Part shown: in pieces, positions 23,741 to 35,484 of the stretch
Numbering within the stretch: position 1 is the first letter of the stretch
How the letters are laid out: each line of letters begins with the position of its first letter
Assembly: GCF_000237925.1 (NCBI RefSeq)
Contig: NW_017386009.1
Span: 992,001-1,056,000, forward strand
Length of the DNA: 64,000 bases
Direction of reading: 5' to 3'
Origin: Schistosoma mansoni
Taxonomy: Eukaryota > Platyhelminthes > Trematoda > Strigeidida > Schistosomatidae
The notes under the pieces: generated by a model
Databases searched by the model: none
Told to the model about the DNA's origin: nothing
Seen by the model: only the letters and a program-made list of their open reading frames with translations
Made by a program: the position numbers and the translations under genes

Positions 23741-24009
23741 GAATGCAGTAATAAAGAACAAATGCTGTTAAAAAGTAAGTAGATAAATATGCATCTAACG
23801 CACATGATATACGAGGAGAATTTGTGAATGCTATGATTGAGTTGTTCCAAACATCGTTGCACTTGAGATAAACTCATACGAAATAAACGGATCAATATTA
23901 GCATCTTGTAAATGTCAAATAGGTGAAAGTAGAATGTTCAGTGTTCTGGTCCACATAAGTGGATGATCTCTGTAACATAGCTGTTTTTAAAAAGGAAGCA
24001 ATGGAAAGT

Positions 24010-24130
24010 TGTTGCGTTCTACTATGGACTTCTCAACAATGTGGATAGATGAGCCCATCGACAGTTGAACCTAAAATCTTCACGTCTCTGTGTTAACACT
24101 TGACCTTCAGATCACTGATTTTTCATCTAA
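24010..24130 (-). mobile_element. Old SINE C relic shared by both arms
   Basis: The minus-strand match is to C (CATTGTTGAGAAGTCC in place of CACTGCTGAGGAGTCC). The same relic is present at 57000-57130, so it predates the duplication. Confidence 0.55.
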
Positions 24131-24854
24131 TAGTTTTCCTGTCTAATTAGGATCAGTCCATGATGTAAACAATGATGTTCAACAGTCTCTACAAACCATC
24201 TATAATGAAAATGTCTGTCAGTGATCAACAGATACTATAAAATTAATGAAGAGATGTTAAACAACCGTAAATGGTCTTTATGCAAATCTTATTGGTGAGA
24301 AGAGAATGATAATGATTGACGACGAGCTTTATTACTGGATAGATCTCTGGTTACATTTTTGAATAAGGGGGTGCTAAAAAGAAATACATAGTTATGTTGT
24401 ACTTTAGATATTTATGAGTAAAGAAGTAACATATATGTGAAATAATTGACATAAGAGTAACTTAACTTCAATCAATTATTGCTTGAGATTTCAGAAAAGC
24501 ACTTTGTATATGGTGGACTGATTAGATATTAGAATAATATTATGGAATGTACCAAACTGCTTGTTTGGACTTGCTTAATGTTGATTCATTTTTCATGTCT
24601 CACACTACTGTGAAATTCGATAGAAATAACCAGAGTTTTGAAGAGATACTCAATCAATCAACTTACGTAATGACAAACTGTACAGTGTTAAAAACCTGTT
24701 TCGATGAAGTTGACGCTTTCTAAGAGAAAAAGTTATTTGAACCAGACAGAAACACTGTACGTATCACAGTGATATGAATTCATTTATTTACAACTGAGAA
24801 ACAATATACATAAAAGTTGAATTCGTACACATTACCCAAGGTAGTAGAAATCTA

Positions 24855-25010
24855 GGCTTGGTACCTCAGTAGATAATACAATGGATATGTTCACCGAAGT
24901 GTACCGGGTTCCAGTTCGTTGATAAGCATCAACACTAGGATGCAGGTTAGTCCACTTGACAAGACTAAATTAAAAGATGTTCTTCCTGGATAACATTGTT
25001 TGTCCCCCCC
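24855..25010 (+). repeat. tRNA-like plus hammerhead-like relic (both arms)
   Basis: CTCAGTAGATAATAC and GGGTTCCAGTTCG resemble tRNA A and B boxes. They are followed by a CTTGACAAGAC segment and a CTGGATAACATTG segment in the spacing of the other SINE ribozymes. The counterpart at 56515-56650 (minus) reads CCTGACAAGAC. It may be a fourth, extinct hammerhead SINE family, too decayed to be sure. Confidence 0.35.
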
Positions 25011-25086
25011 AACTCTAATTAGAATATGTGACTAAATGGCATTACTGAGGCAGTCTCTATAAAATACAGGTTTGTCATGAGAGACT

Positions 25087-25443
25087 TGTAGTGGATGTCG
25101 AGTCGTGGACGGACTATGATCACCACTACTATTCGATTACGCGTACAAATATGACTTGGTTCCCTTGATAGCCCGTAAACCAGAAGGCTTTACTAGTCCA
25201 GATCAAGTATATTTATTGGCGATCTCGTGGTATCGAAATAATACCGAGACGTGCCAAAGAGTACAAGCGAACAAGCAGTGCGTGAGCAAGCTCGAACCAA
25301 ACCAGGCGGTATATGGAACAAGAAGTGAAACGGATACAGTTAAACAAATACAGTAAAACAATCTCTGGTACAATTGGTTACAATAATAATAATTGTTTCT
25401 ATTATTCCAATCGTGTTCTTATCGAGACTGGCCGGTCACTACA
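25087..25443 (+). mobile_element. Solo LTR of the Ty3/gypsy element
   Basis: 357 bases, starting TGTAGTGGATG and ending CACTACA, closely matching the LTRs of the element at 46092-51662. It is flanked by GACT at 25083-25086 and 25444-25447. The other duplication arm has the uninterrupted site (complement around 56405-56415), so the insertion postdates the duplication. A fossil left by LTR-LTR recombination. Confidence 0.92.
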
Positions 25444-25749
25444 GACTGAGTAATAATATCAACTTCCGGAAGACACTACCCCTTGAAAATATTACCATTA
25501 CCATAAACGTTTTCATTGAGGTCGATTCGTTGGAAGGGTAACATATATGAAAGATGTATCAGAATTGTCTATATAGTTGAATATTTATATCTAGACTATT
25601 GTGATAATTCTAGGAGAAAAATTCTATAAAATATGTAGTGATGATATGTTTTGGTTATATTGGAAATCAGTGTCATGTAACAATACGTGGAAAAGGGTGG
25701 ATACATCAACAGAGTTATGTAAGTAAAGGTCAGGGGAAAAACACCTCAC

Positions 25750-25869
25750 CTTCAGTTTTAAACCAAGAATTTGCATTAGTAAGTTTTTATCTTCTGCACT
25801 ATTGGTCTTCATTATTTGACGATGTAGAGTATGCAATGGAATATCTCTTGAAGCGATGGAATGCCTTGC
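25750..25869 (-). pseudogene. Legumain prodomain exon, inverted partial copy
   Basis: 120 bases, 40 codons, still open, with TTTAG acceptor and GTGAGG donor. It is the paralogue of exon 56015-56134 and differs at several residues (for example KTNSAEDKNL here against [10 protein letters not shown]). No partner exons for the signal peptide, catalytic core or C-terminus are near, so it is called part of a partial copy. The preserved frame implies that it was under constraint until recently or was duplicated recently. Confidence 0.85.
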
Positions 25870-26436
25870 CTAAACATAGAGATGTTTATCTAGTGCTTGT
25901 TTAAATTATGAAATTTGGATTCTATTGACAAAACATTGACATTTTGAGACATCAAGTTTGTTGATAGGAAATGATGGAATTAAAATCAACAGAGTCTGTT
26001 GACCAATGTATTTGAAAGTTTTTCTACCTGAAACCTTGTTCCAAACTGATGAGTGGTCTAGGTGATATTATTTGACTGTTCATTCGGCAGTTGGATCAAG
26101 GAACATAAATCATCCACTCATTTTCCCATCATCATAATATGTTGATAAACAATGTTTCAATGGTTCTGTGTTTTCACGAGATATTATTTCATTGTAGTCA
26201 TCGGTCAGATATCATCTTTCTCTATTCCCACACCTAACTGAAACATAGGGTATTTTGGTCAACAACCGAATTTGTTTTCGGTTTATATCTTATTAGTGCA
26301 AATCAGATTCTAGTGTCTTCATTATCCACTCAATCATATCGTTTAATATCCAATATAAAACAATTATATCCTCCATGAATGGGATAAATATTAGTGATGG
26401 CTATTCGTGATAATGTATAGATTTCCTGTGTTAATG

Positions 26437-26955
26437 AGCCCCCAAATACCCTGGTACGGATAAGAGTGGAGAGAGTCCACTCTCCATCTCGAAATACTCT
26501 CATACGGCCACGCGTATATAGCCTCTGCCAGAAAAGTCCTACTTACTGCCTTCTCGTAGCGAGGGTGTTGTTTACGAAATTGAAAGAACGAAAAGAGAAT
26601 GTCCGGTGCTTTAACCGGGTTGGTGGACACGGCGAGTCCACTTAGGGGAGTTGGAAAACCCTGATTCCAAACCAATGGTGCACATGAGCTGACTCCAGTA
26701 TCCTGAGGAAACAAATGGCATATGAATCAATCATTGGTCGCCGGCTACCATGGAACTGCATCTCCTCACGATGCTCAACTGCCTGAGGGATCAGATCTTT
26801 CGGTCAAAGCCTCAGGGTGTGGCCCCCTAAGAAAACCACCTGCTTCGGTTTGGGCACCCGGTCAGTATCACAGCCCTCACACAAGTCAAACGGGGTTTGT
26901 ATGGCGCCTATGTATTAGGTATTTGGTTAATGAAGAGTTATTTAATAATTACACA
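26437..26955 (+). repeat. Dispersed repeat F, copy 3
   Basis: An F copy inside the left arm. Its counterpart at 54436-54948 lies at the same place in the right arm, so this F insertion predates the duplication. The 111-residue frame over it recurs on the minus strand of other F copies but shows no domain. Confidence 0.75.
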
Positions 26956-27235
26956 ATCATCTTGATATTCTTGCTCTCAGTTCACCACCAGCGTATTTTG
27001 TTCCAAACAGATGAGCACTTCAAGTATACTTGGAAGAAATCATATGTATATTTTTAATGGAAAACTCTATTAATATCACTATTTGATGATAATTAAAACA
27101 ATAATCAGCTGTAAATGATATCCATATGTAACATGAAGTTTGTGAGCAATCTCTAAGTCGTTTACTTGCAGTAGGTTGATCAGAAACATCTTGCAGTTGT
27201 TTTGAGGAAGTAATTACACATTAATTATGACTTAC

Positions 27236-27316
27236 CTTCATTGGAGGTTCATCATTCTCAGATGAAACCTTGTCTCGACTTCCTTGAAATTCACTAACGT
27301 ATAATTTACCCATTCT
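27236..27316 (-). pseudogene. Legumain exon ([10 protein letters not shown]), inverted partial copy
   Basis: 81 bases, 27 codons, with a CTATCAAAAA-side acceptor and GTAAGT donor on the minus strand. It differs from exon 54060-54140 by a Ser-to-Val change after SRDK. The neighbouring upstream exon (52599-52688 in the other copy) lies beyond the duplication border and is missing here. Confidence 0.88.
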
Positions 27317-28209
27317 CTATCAAAAACAATTAGACAAACAAGTAAACAAAAGACATTAAATTCGATTGTCACTACTGTCCGTCATTTCCTATTTAAAGAC
27401 GTCATTTCCATTTGAGAGACTATAAACCAACCAGTTTGGTAGACATCAAAACAACATTCATTAGTTCTCTTAATTATTGTTTCAGAAAACATCACTTATA
27501 CTGTTTTTAGTATGAATCCATTGTAGTTCCTCTCTTTGTCACCGACACTTATAGTTTACTGTCGAAATAATATTGAAGATCTAAATAGTCCATCAGTATC
27601 ACATAGTTTTGGAAACACAGTGAAACTATTCATCGAGAATATTCATGAATTAAAATGATATCATCATGTTTTGAACACGAATTAGTCTGAAACAGTCTAT
27701 CATTCGGTTTCATTCACTGTGACGACTAATCAGGCATCATCAATCAGCATAATAACAGTAGTAATAGTAATGATAATAGACTTTGAATTCATCACTTAAT
27801 GATTACTAGATCTCGTGAAATTGAAAAAATATTTTTTCTCTGCTTTCATCAAACACTTCACTACAGATTCAAATTCGTTAAGCAGGTTTCAACCTACCAT
27901 CAGATACATCTCATTTTCTAGTTTTACATTATGAACCTAACTTGGTTAGATAACTATTGAAAGTCAAGTATCACGGTATATCTATACTCCACCATAACTG
28001 ATAGCATGATGTTTGAATCTAGGCTCATTTGGTTAAGTGATTAAGTGTCAAAATCACATCGCTCTGGATTCATGTGTTTCATTTCACAACAAAATAGATC
28101 CATTAAGATATATGTTTAGAATTTAGTTAACTTACGACATCTAGACACAGCACATTATTATGCTCAATAAAGTATCGCACGCTTCAATATAAATCACCGA
28201 TTTTGAATA

Positions 28210-28415
28210 ACGTTATATAAGTGTTGGCGTGCGAGACCGGAGATAGTGGGTCAAAGTATCGCATGCGGAATCGTTGGTGGGGATTGCTGAGGCGTTCCAT
28301 ACTAGGAGAGAACAACCGTTCAGTCCTTCCAGGATTTCAGTGATGCTCTAGCTTAGATCGACTCACGAATTCAACTATTAAATTTACCACAATCTCCAAA
28401 AATCCTCATTCTGAA
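28210..28415 (+). mobile_element. Diverged SINE family C copy
   Basis: Ordered matches to the C ribozyme and tail (ATTGCTGAGGCGTTCC, CAGTCCTTCCAGGATTTC, CAATCTCCAAAAATCC). The tRNA-like head is barely recognisable. An old copy with a decayed core. Confidence 0.6.
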
Positions 28416-30138
28416 GAGTTCACATTATTTGGATTATTTAGACAATCAAATATTTACATTTTTCAGGTACTTGTCAAACCTCATTAATACATAATAAATG
28501 TTTTGATCATCAAGTGCAGTTTCTGAAACATGATGATTAGTGTGTCTAACGCTCGTGTGAAATCCATTAAATTCATACCGTTTCATCCATAAATCTGTAG
28601 AGTTTTGAGACAACTAACATAACTTCGTTGCATGTAACGATTTAACTAGTCGAATGGTCACGACACACATTGGTTGATTGATTGATTGAATCTCACTAGC
28701 ACATGACGTGGCAGATAAGTGTCACCTCCGAAACGGATTAGATATCAATTAAAGATTGAAATTATTCTAACAATCAATAGAGATACTGCGGTGTATACTA
28801 CTTGTGTCGATAGAAATAATTGGTAGGTAACACCAATCGGAAGTGAAAAGCCTGTCAACAAATGTCTAAGAAGATCGAGTTGAAGAGAACAGAAGGAAAA
28901 TAGGAAGGAACTGTGAACTAGAAGAATCATACACAATGTGAAGGAAGAATGATGGAACCTTGCTTATGAAGTATTCAATGTATGGTTCTCATATTTTGTC
29001 AAGGTATTCTGTAATTCATTACAATAAGTACATTGGATTTACCCAACTGTATGTTCGGTCATTGCAATAATACTCACAAATATTGAGTAGACGTTTCATA
29101 TTTGCGAAACATTTCAGTTCAACTTTCATCAACATAAATTGTGACAATTCCGTTTGCTATCTCTTAATATAAATATCATACGTTGTTTCCCATCCGTTTG
29201 TTCATTTTGTTCATAATCTGCATTGACAAACAGAGTTTTCAGATTCTGTGTATCTGATCACTAACCAGGATGGAACAAATTGAGATTCTGATTTTTGAGT
29301 CACTATCATCCAACGAACATAATTTACTGTAGTAAGTGACTGAGCATTCAATCTCCTTTACGTACATTGGAACATTATCAACGAATCAGGCCGATTACTA
29401 GTTTAGAAGGTTGGTGGATCTAATGACTTGAGATATTTGGTGACAGTTGGAACCAGTACCATGTGTGTGGAAATCCTTCCAGACTACTACATACATTAGG
29501 GCTTTCTACTCAATTAAATAGGGTGACATGATCTACTCTAAATCACAAAGTTATCCGAAAATCACGTGATGAATTTCAACGGTTTTCTACCTGAAAGACA
29601 TAATTACGGAAAATGTTTTCCATAAAATAATACTGCGATCAAGAATCTAGAGTGAATTCCATCGATGAAATTCTATATGTTATATCATCTCATATATATA
29701 TATATATATATAGATCTGATGTAAAATAGTACTTTTAACTATGAATACTTGGTCGCTAGTACATAAGCCCAATCATAAATTGGCTGAATAATCAGTGAAC
29801 ATTATTTACCAAATAATGTCTTCCATTTCTAAAGAATGAAGCATTTACAAATAGTGGCTTAGTTTAATGACAGAACAAAACCTCTGAAGAGGTGTATATA
29901 TATAAGAGCATATGTACGATTCTTTTCCGTTAATGAACAAACTTCCTTCCTCACTTTTAGTCTTTTCATTTGAGAAGCTGACTGATTTTGTTTATAGGTG
30001 GATTAAGTATCAATATAAACCACTCGGAGACTGCACTTTACAGCAATATAATACAAGAACTGCAATTGATCAATCTCTTGTTGGCATATGTGCATTCTGT
30101 GCGGACTGCCTCGATATGGCCTGAAGTTACAAGCTATA
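28416..30138. other. No gene; repeat K and a TA microsatellite
   Basis: About 28785-28935 resembles 31484-31640 (repeat K: TAGGTAACACCAATCGGAAG against TAGGTATATCCAACTCGGAAG). A (TA)n run lies at about 29692-29711. The rest is AT-rich with nothing I can support. Confidence 0.4.
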
Positions 30139-30935
30139 TAAGCAATGATGGATAGTGGCTAGTAGTGGAATCCAGGACGCGCTTATCGTCCTATTTGGAA
30201 TTTCAACTTGAACCGATTGCACAAGCAAGTGACTATGAGGACTCAGTAGGTAAGTGGATAAGGTGATGGCGTTTGAAGCGAACGGTATTGGGTTGCAGTC
30301 GAACACTGTGAACATCAATTCCGAGATGCAGGTACATCCAACTCACCAGTCCCAAATACGTCGAAACGAGTGTCCTGCATTCCACTACTAGCCAATACAC
30401 ATCTTTGCTTACAATGCTTGTCAATCGAGGCAATATCGAGGCAATTCGCACAGTATGCACATGTGCCAATTACAGACTGACCAGTTGCAGTCCTAGAAAC
30501 TTCAATGGGAACATTCAAGTAAACAATATCAAGTGAATTTCAACTTGAACCGATTGCACAAGCAAGTGACTATGAGGACTCAGTAGGTAAGTGGATAAGG
30601 TGATGGCGTTTGAAGCGAACGGTATTGGGTTGCAGTCGAACACTGTGAACATCAATTCCGAGATGCAGGTACATCCAACTCACCAGTCCCAAATACGTCG
30701 AAACGAGTGTCCTGCATTCCACTACTAGCCAATACACATCTTTGCTTACAATGCTTGTCAATCGAGGCAATATCGAGGCAATATCGAGGCAATTCGCACA
30801 GTATGCACATGTGCCAATTACAGACTGACCAGTTGCAGTCCTAGAAACTTCAATGGGAACATTCAAGTAAACAATATCAAGTGAATTTCAACTTGAACCG
30901 ATTGCACAAGCAAGTGACTATGAGGACTCAGTGTG
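30139..30935 (+). repeat. Tandem SINE family A array (two units plus ends)
   Basis: A minus-strand ribozyme fragment (30139-30197) is followed by plus-strand units starting TTTCAACTTGAACC near 30200, 30538 and 30886. The two complete units are 336-348 bases long, the second carrying an extra 12-base AATATCGAGGC repeat. The units are nearly identical, so this is a recent head-to-tail array. Cores read CTCACCAG with broken helix II, so these ribozymes are dead. Confidence 0.88.
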
Positions 30936-31281
30936 TGTTTGACAGATCTTGGCTTATATATCCCATGCTTATTTCCAGATACCCAAGGAAATTGTTGGAG
31001 AAAATTTGGAATCGTGGATTGATTATCGATACAAATGTTTAGACAAACAAGCCAGTAAGAACAATTTTACCGGTATTTTTTCTGAATGTTCCATGTACAA
31101 TGACGTATATCGACAATGCAACTAGTTATCACCTTGCCATCAGTCTATTCTTCCATGTGTAAAATAAAACTGTTCGAGTATTGAGAACTAATGTTCAAAA
31201 TAAAGTTGGAATACTTTCCGTGAGAGTACTATTTAAACTTTATTGTATTTTGAGAAATCAACGTCAGTGTGATGGTTATAC

Positions 31282-31481
31282 NNNNNNNNNNNNNNNNNNN
31301 NNNNNNNNNNNNNNNNNNNNNNNNNNNNNNNNNNNNNNNNNNNNNNNNNNNNNNNNNNNNNNNNNNNNNNNNNNNNNNNNNNNNNNNNNNNNNNNNNNNN
31401 NNNNNNNNNNNNNNNNNNNNNNNNNNNNNNNNNNNNNNNNNNNNNNNNNNNNNNNNNNNNNNNNNNNNNNNNNNNNNNNNN
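31282..31481. other. Assembly gap (200 N)
   Basis: Exactly 200 N, the same length as the other gap, so it is a placeholder of unknown true size. Confidence 0.98.
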
Positions 31482-31483
31482 AG

Positions 31484-31640
31484 GCAGTGTGTGCTATTGA
31501 TGTAGACGCCTATAAGTAGTAGGTATATCCAACTCGGAAGTGATAGGCCTAGAGGCAGAAGGTTAAGATAGATAAGCGAAGAAAAGAATAGGGAGATAAC
31601 AGAGGATGGTTGTTGTGGAAACGAAGAAAGCAATCAGGTT
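31484..31640 (+). repeat. Dispersed repeat K
   Basis: Purine-rich segment related to 28785-28935. It abuts the gap, so its left end is unknown. Confidence 0.4.
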
Positions 31641-31649
31641 TGAGATAAT

Positions 31650-31792
31650 TCAGTTGGATACTGGGTTTGAGTCCCAGAGTGAACATCAAGAAGTCTGAGA
31701 TGCAGGTACATCCAGCTGACGAGTCCCAAATAGGACGAAACGTGCGTCAAACTAGATTTCACTACTAGCCACTGTCCATCTTTGCTTACAAT
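31650..31792 (+). mobile_element. SINE family A copy, variant cleavage site
   Basis: B box GGTTTGAGTCC, ribozyme core CTGACGAG with intact helix II and GAAAC. After the GTC triplet there is an extra AAA before CTAGATT, which shifts helix I by three bases. The copy at 40683 has the same AAA insertion, marking a subfamily. Confidence 0.75.
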
Positions 31793-31904
31793 TGTAGAAA
31801 ATAGTTTTTAATAAATGTTTTTTTAAAGAAAAACTAGTCTTCAATTTTTACATTTTATCAAGTTGAAAATGAAGAGAGTATAAAGGACACACTTTGAAAT
31901 GAGC

Positions 31905-32290
31905 CATTTAGTTGTTATGTCTCCTATACTTTACTAGATATTTACTTTCAATTCAAATTTAAAGGTGATAAGGTTACAGCGACAGTAAACTGAAAGATTT
32001 ACATGATATTAACCAAAATATATTCTTCAATCTAATCAAGTTGCCTTTTACAAAACATGCTATTCTATAGAATGAAAAATCAATGGATACTCTTTTCACA
32101 TTAACACCAATTTGATGTAGAGATTTATATGCATCTATCAAAATAGTTAAATTGTGGTTATGTATGTGGTGGTATGAGCACATTTTTTAAATGGTTTTTA
32201 GTCAAATGGGATAAATACATGTGTTAGTGGTATTCTAAGACACCCATTTTAACGTAGGACATCAGTTTGATACTCTGAAATCTCTCAAGG
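31905..32290 (+). repeat. Dispersed repeat G, copy 1
   Basis: A ~390-base repeat also seen at 59490 (split) and 61438. Shared blocks include TTAGATATTTACATTCAA-like and GACACCC near the end. There is no coding signal and the class is unknown. Confidence 0.65.
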
Positions 32291-32295
32291 TGATT

Positions 32296-34700
32296 AGAAA
32301 ACTCCACATGGAGCTCCTCCGGAGGCTACTGCTGGTCCCAAGCACACACAAAGGAGGAGAGTTGGGCATGGGGTTAGCGACCCCATCGCGTAGAAAATCA
32401 ACTCGCTAAAAAACGCTAATCAGAAAAAGTTATTCAAACCATTTAAACTCTGCCTTGGGAGTTGAAGGAATAATTATGACGCCTCTTGATGAAAGCCGAG
32501 TTCCTTCGGAAGTCATGAGATCGATGCACCTTCTAACAACCAGAGCGACAATTTTTATAGGTACATGGAATGTCCGGACAATGTGGGAGACCGGAAGAGT
32601 CTTCCAAATTGCTGCAGAAATGAGGAAATACAACCTGGAGGTGCTTGGAATCAGTGAAACGCATTGGACTCAGGTTGGATAACAAAAACTTTCTTCAAGG
32701 GAGCTCCTATTGTACTCCGACCATGAATTGATGCTGTGCAAACAATCACAAAATGCACATATAGGATGGAAATCTCATGGACCAAGGATCATCAAAGCCT
32801 CCTTCAAAACAAAGAGAAAGGGCATTACGATGAACGTCATTCAATGCTATGCCCCTACCAACGAATACGATCAACAAAATGTTCAGGAGGACTAAGGAGG
32901 ATGTTAGAAATAGAAGAGGAGCTGATATAGCATCAAATCATCATTTGCTGGTCGCCAAGATGAAATTAAAACTTAAGAAGCACTGGACAACGGGGTGGAC
33001 AACATCACAAAAGTTTAATACGGCTTTTCTTTGGGATACTGAAAAACTCAACAATGTCAAGATAGCCCTCAGTAACCGGTTCCAGGCGTTTCATGATCTA
33101 CCCAATGGAGAAGGAACTACCATGGAGAGCAACTGGAAAGGGAAAAAAGAGGCAATCTTTTCAACATGTCAGGAGGTTCTGGGCCACAAGAAGCACCATC
33201 ACAAGGAATGGATCACTGTTGGTACAATTGATAAAATTGAAGAAAGGAGGAACAAGAAGGCAGCAATCAATATCAGCCGAACAAGAGCATAAAAAGCCAA
33301 GGCACAAGCCAAATACACAGAAGTAAACAAGCAAGTGAAGAGGAGCATCAGAATCGACAAACGTAAATATGTGGAAGATTTAGCAACGACAGCGGAAAAG
33401 GCTGCAAGAGAAGGAAACATGAGAAAATTGTATGATACAACAAAGAAACTTGCTGGAAATTACCGTAAACCAGAACGAGCATCGTAAAGCGAGGAAGGCA
33501 AAGTAATCACCAATATTGGTGAACAACAGATTAGCTGGGTAGAACACTACAAAGAACTCTTGAATTGGCCAGACCCACTGAACCCACCCAACATCGAAGC
33601 AGCACCCACAGACCTCCCAATCGATGTTGACCCACCAAAAATTGAGGAAATCACCATGGTCATCAGACAAACCAGAAGCGGGAAAGCATTAGGACTACGA
33701 TAAGACATTTGATAGCGTGAACAGGAAAAGACTATGGAGGCTTCTTCGGCACTACGGCGTACCTGAGAAGATAGTCAATATCATATGGAGGACAACTCAC
33801 CGACTCATTCAAGGTAAAAACCGGTGTTAGGCAAGATTGCTTACACTCACTCTTTCTCTTCCGAGCGATCGACTGGATCATGAAGACGTCAACTTCTGGA
33901 GGAAAGCACGGGATACAGTGGACAGGCAGGATGCAGCTTGATGATTTAGACTTCGTAGATGATCTAGCTCTTCTATCACACACGCAACAACAAATTTAGC
34001 ATAAAACGACCAGTGTAACAGCAGCCTCAACGGCAGTAGGTCTCAATATAAACAAATAGAAAAGCAAGATTATCTGATACAACATAACATGCATCAATTC
34101 AAATCATACTTGACGGAGAAGCTTTGAAGGATGGAAAAACCTTTACATATCTGGGCATCATCATCGATAAACACGGTGGATCAGATGCAGATGTGAAGGT
34201 GCGGATCGGCAAAGCAAGAACAACATATCTACAATTGAAAAACATCCGCAACTCAAAACAATTGTCAACCAACACCAACATCAGAATTTTCAATACAAAT
34301 GTCAAGACAGTTATACTATATGGGGCGGGAACTTGGAAAACTACAAAGGCCATAATCCAGAAGATACAAGTGTTTATCCACAGTTGTCTACACAAGATAC
34401 TTCGGATCCGATGACCAGACACTATCAGCAACAACCTACTGTGGGAGACAACAAACCAGATTCCATCCAGTGGAGGAAGAAAGCAGGAAGAAGTGCTGGA
34501 AGTGGATAGGACACACATTGAGGAAATCACCCAACTGCGTCACAAGACAAGCCCCTACATGGAATCGTGAAGGTCAAAGGAGAAGAGAAAGACCGAAGAA
34601 CACATTACGCCGAGAAATGGAGACAGATATGAGAAGAATGAACAACAAATGAATAGAAGTAGAAAGGAAGGTACAGGACAGATTGAGTGGGAAGTCGCTT
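32296..34700 (+). mobile_element. LINE D (RTE-type), internally deleted copy
   Basis: The 5' UTR with CATGGGGTTAGCGACCCCAT is followed by an AP-endonuclease N-terminus (GTWNVRTMWETG, then EVLGISETHWTQ). It jumps near 32880 over about 360 bases of endonuclease to the MEDVRNRRGADIAS-like segment. A linker follows, then a second deletion near 33690 removes the front of the RT palm. The LDDLDFVDDLALL motif near 33935 marks the RT catalytic region, and the C-terminal region runs to about 34650. Stops at 32681 and 33290 and frame changes make it dead. It belongs with the schistosome RTE-like group (SR2/Perere-3 type); the exact family is not certain. Confidence 0.85.
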
Positions 34701-35056
34701 GGACTAGCTCAGTCGGCAGCGAATTCCAGCATTTGACAACTGTTACGGAGTAGAAGTTGTGTCTACAGTCTGTTCTGCTATGTTGGGTCTCCAGTTTCTG
34801 GGTGTTACCTCTTAAGTTAGTGTTGTGCTAAGCTTAAGAATATGTTTAAGGGGATGACCAGAAGTGTTAAGGATACTGTAAGTCATAAGAAGGTCACCTC
34901 CAAGACGTCTGTACTTTAACGAGCAACTAACAGTAGCCATCTACTATTAAAAGAACAAAACATTTTATACTTCACCTTTATTTGTTAAGTGATTTATCTA
35001 GATTGGTGTTCTCTAATGTATTGGAAGATGTTCACTGATGAACAACCTAAAGTCAT
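34701..35056. other. Unassigned 3' flank of LINE D copy
   Basis: After the LINE D coding remnant the sequence departs from the other D 3' ends. It may be an alternative 3' UTR. No gene is recognised. Confidence 0.35.
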
Positions 35057-35220
35057 ACTTACTTACTTTTTTCTGGTTAGCGTTTTTTTAACGAGTTGGT
35101 TTTATACGGGATGGGGTGGCTAACCCCATGCCCAACCCTCCTCCTTTATGTGGGCTTGGGACCGGCAGTAGCCTCCGGAGGAGCTACAGGCGGAGTTAAC
35201 CTAAAGTCACGACAGGATAA
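35057..35220 (-). mobile_element. LINE D 5' UTR joined directly to its tail
   Basis: The minus-strand reading gives the D 5' UTR (GCTCCTCCGGAGGCTACTGC, CATGGGGTTAGCCACCCCAT, AACGCTAACCAG) running straight into a GTAAGTAAG tail, without any ORF. It looks like a tiny internally deleted LINE derivative. The open frame here is a shadow. Confidence 0.65.
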
Positions 35221-35484
35221 TAATAATAATAATAGTGGTGCGATATTACTATGCATTGAGAGGAATTGCAGTCAAAAGATGTTTATGGGTAAACTGATAC
35301 CTCACTATTTATTATTCGCAATTCAATTAAAAATTGGTTGGTCAGGTAACCGTGCCGTGACAAATTTAGTGGTAACGATGTATGGCTTAGAGGAAAGATA
35401 CATGAAATTGTAGTTAACAACGATCATTAGTATAACAGAAATAAAACCTCAGTCTAAGTTGATAAACTTATACTGATAAACACA

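Larger units (their letters stand above)
23761..28135 (-). repeat. Left arm of the inverted legumain duplication
   Basis: Its complement runs collinear with 53577-57740: introns, two exons, the F repeat and an old SINE C relic all correspond, by eye at roughly 85-90% identity. Arm-specific insertions are the solo LTR (25087-25443) and two short stretches near 27340-27490 and 27785-27955. Homology stops near 23761 on one side and 28135 on the other. Confidence 0.9.

Noticed and set aside
25638-25904. Plus-strand ORF ending RWNALPKH, resembling a LINE tail motif
   Set aside because: It is the antisense of the legumain prodomain exon; the resemblance is chance.
30233-30866. Duplicated ORFs MNVPIEVSRTATGQS
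   Set aside because: They are antisense frames of the tandem SINE A units.
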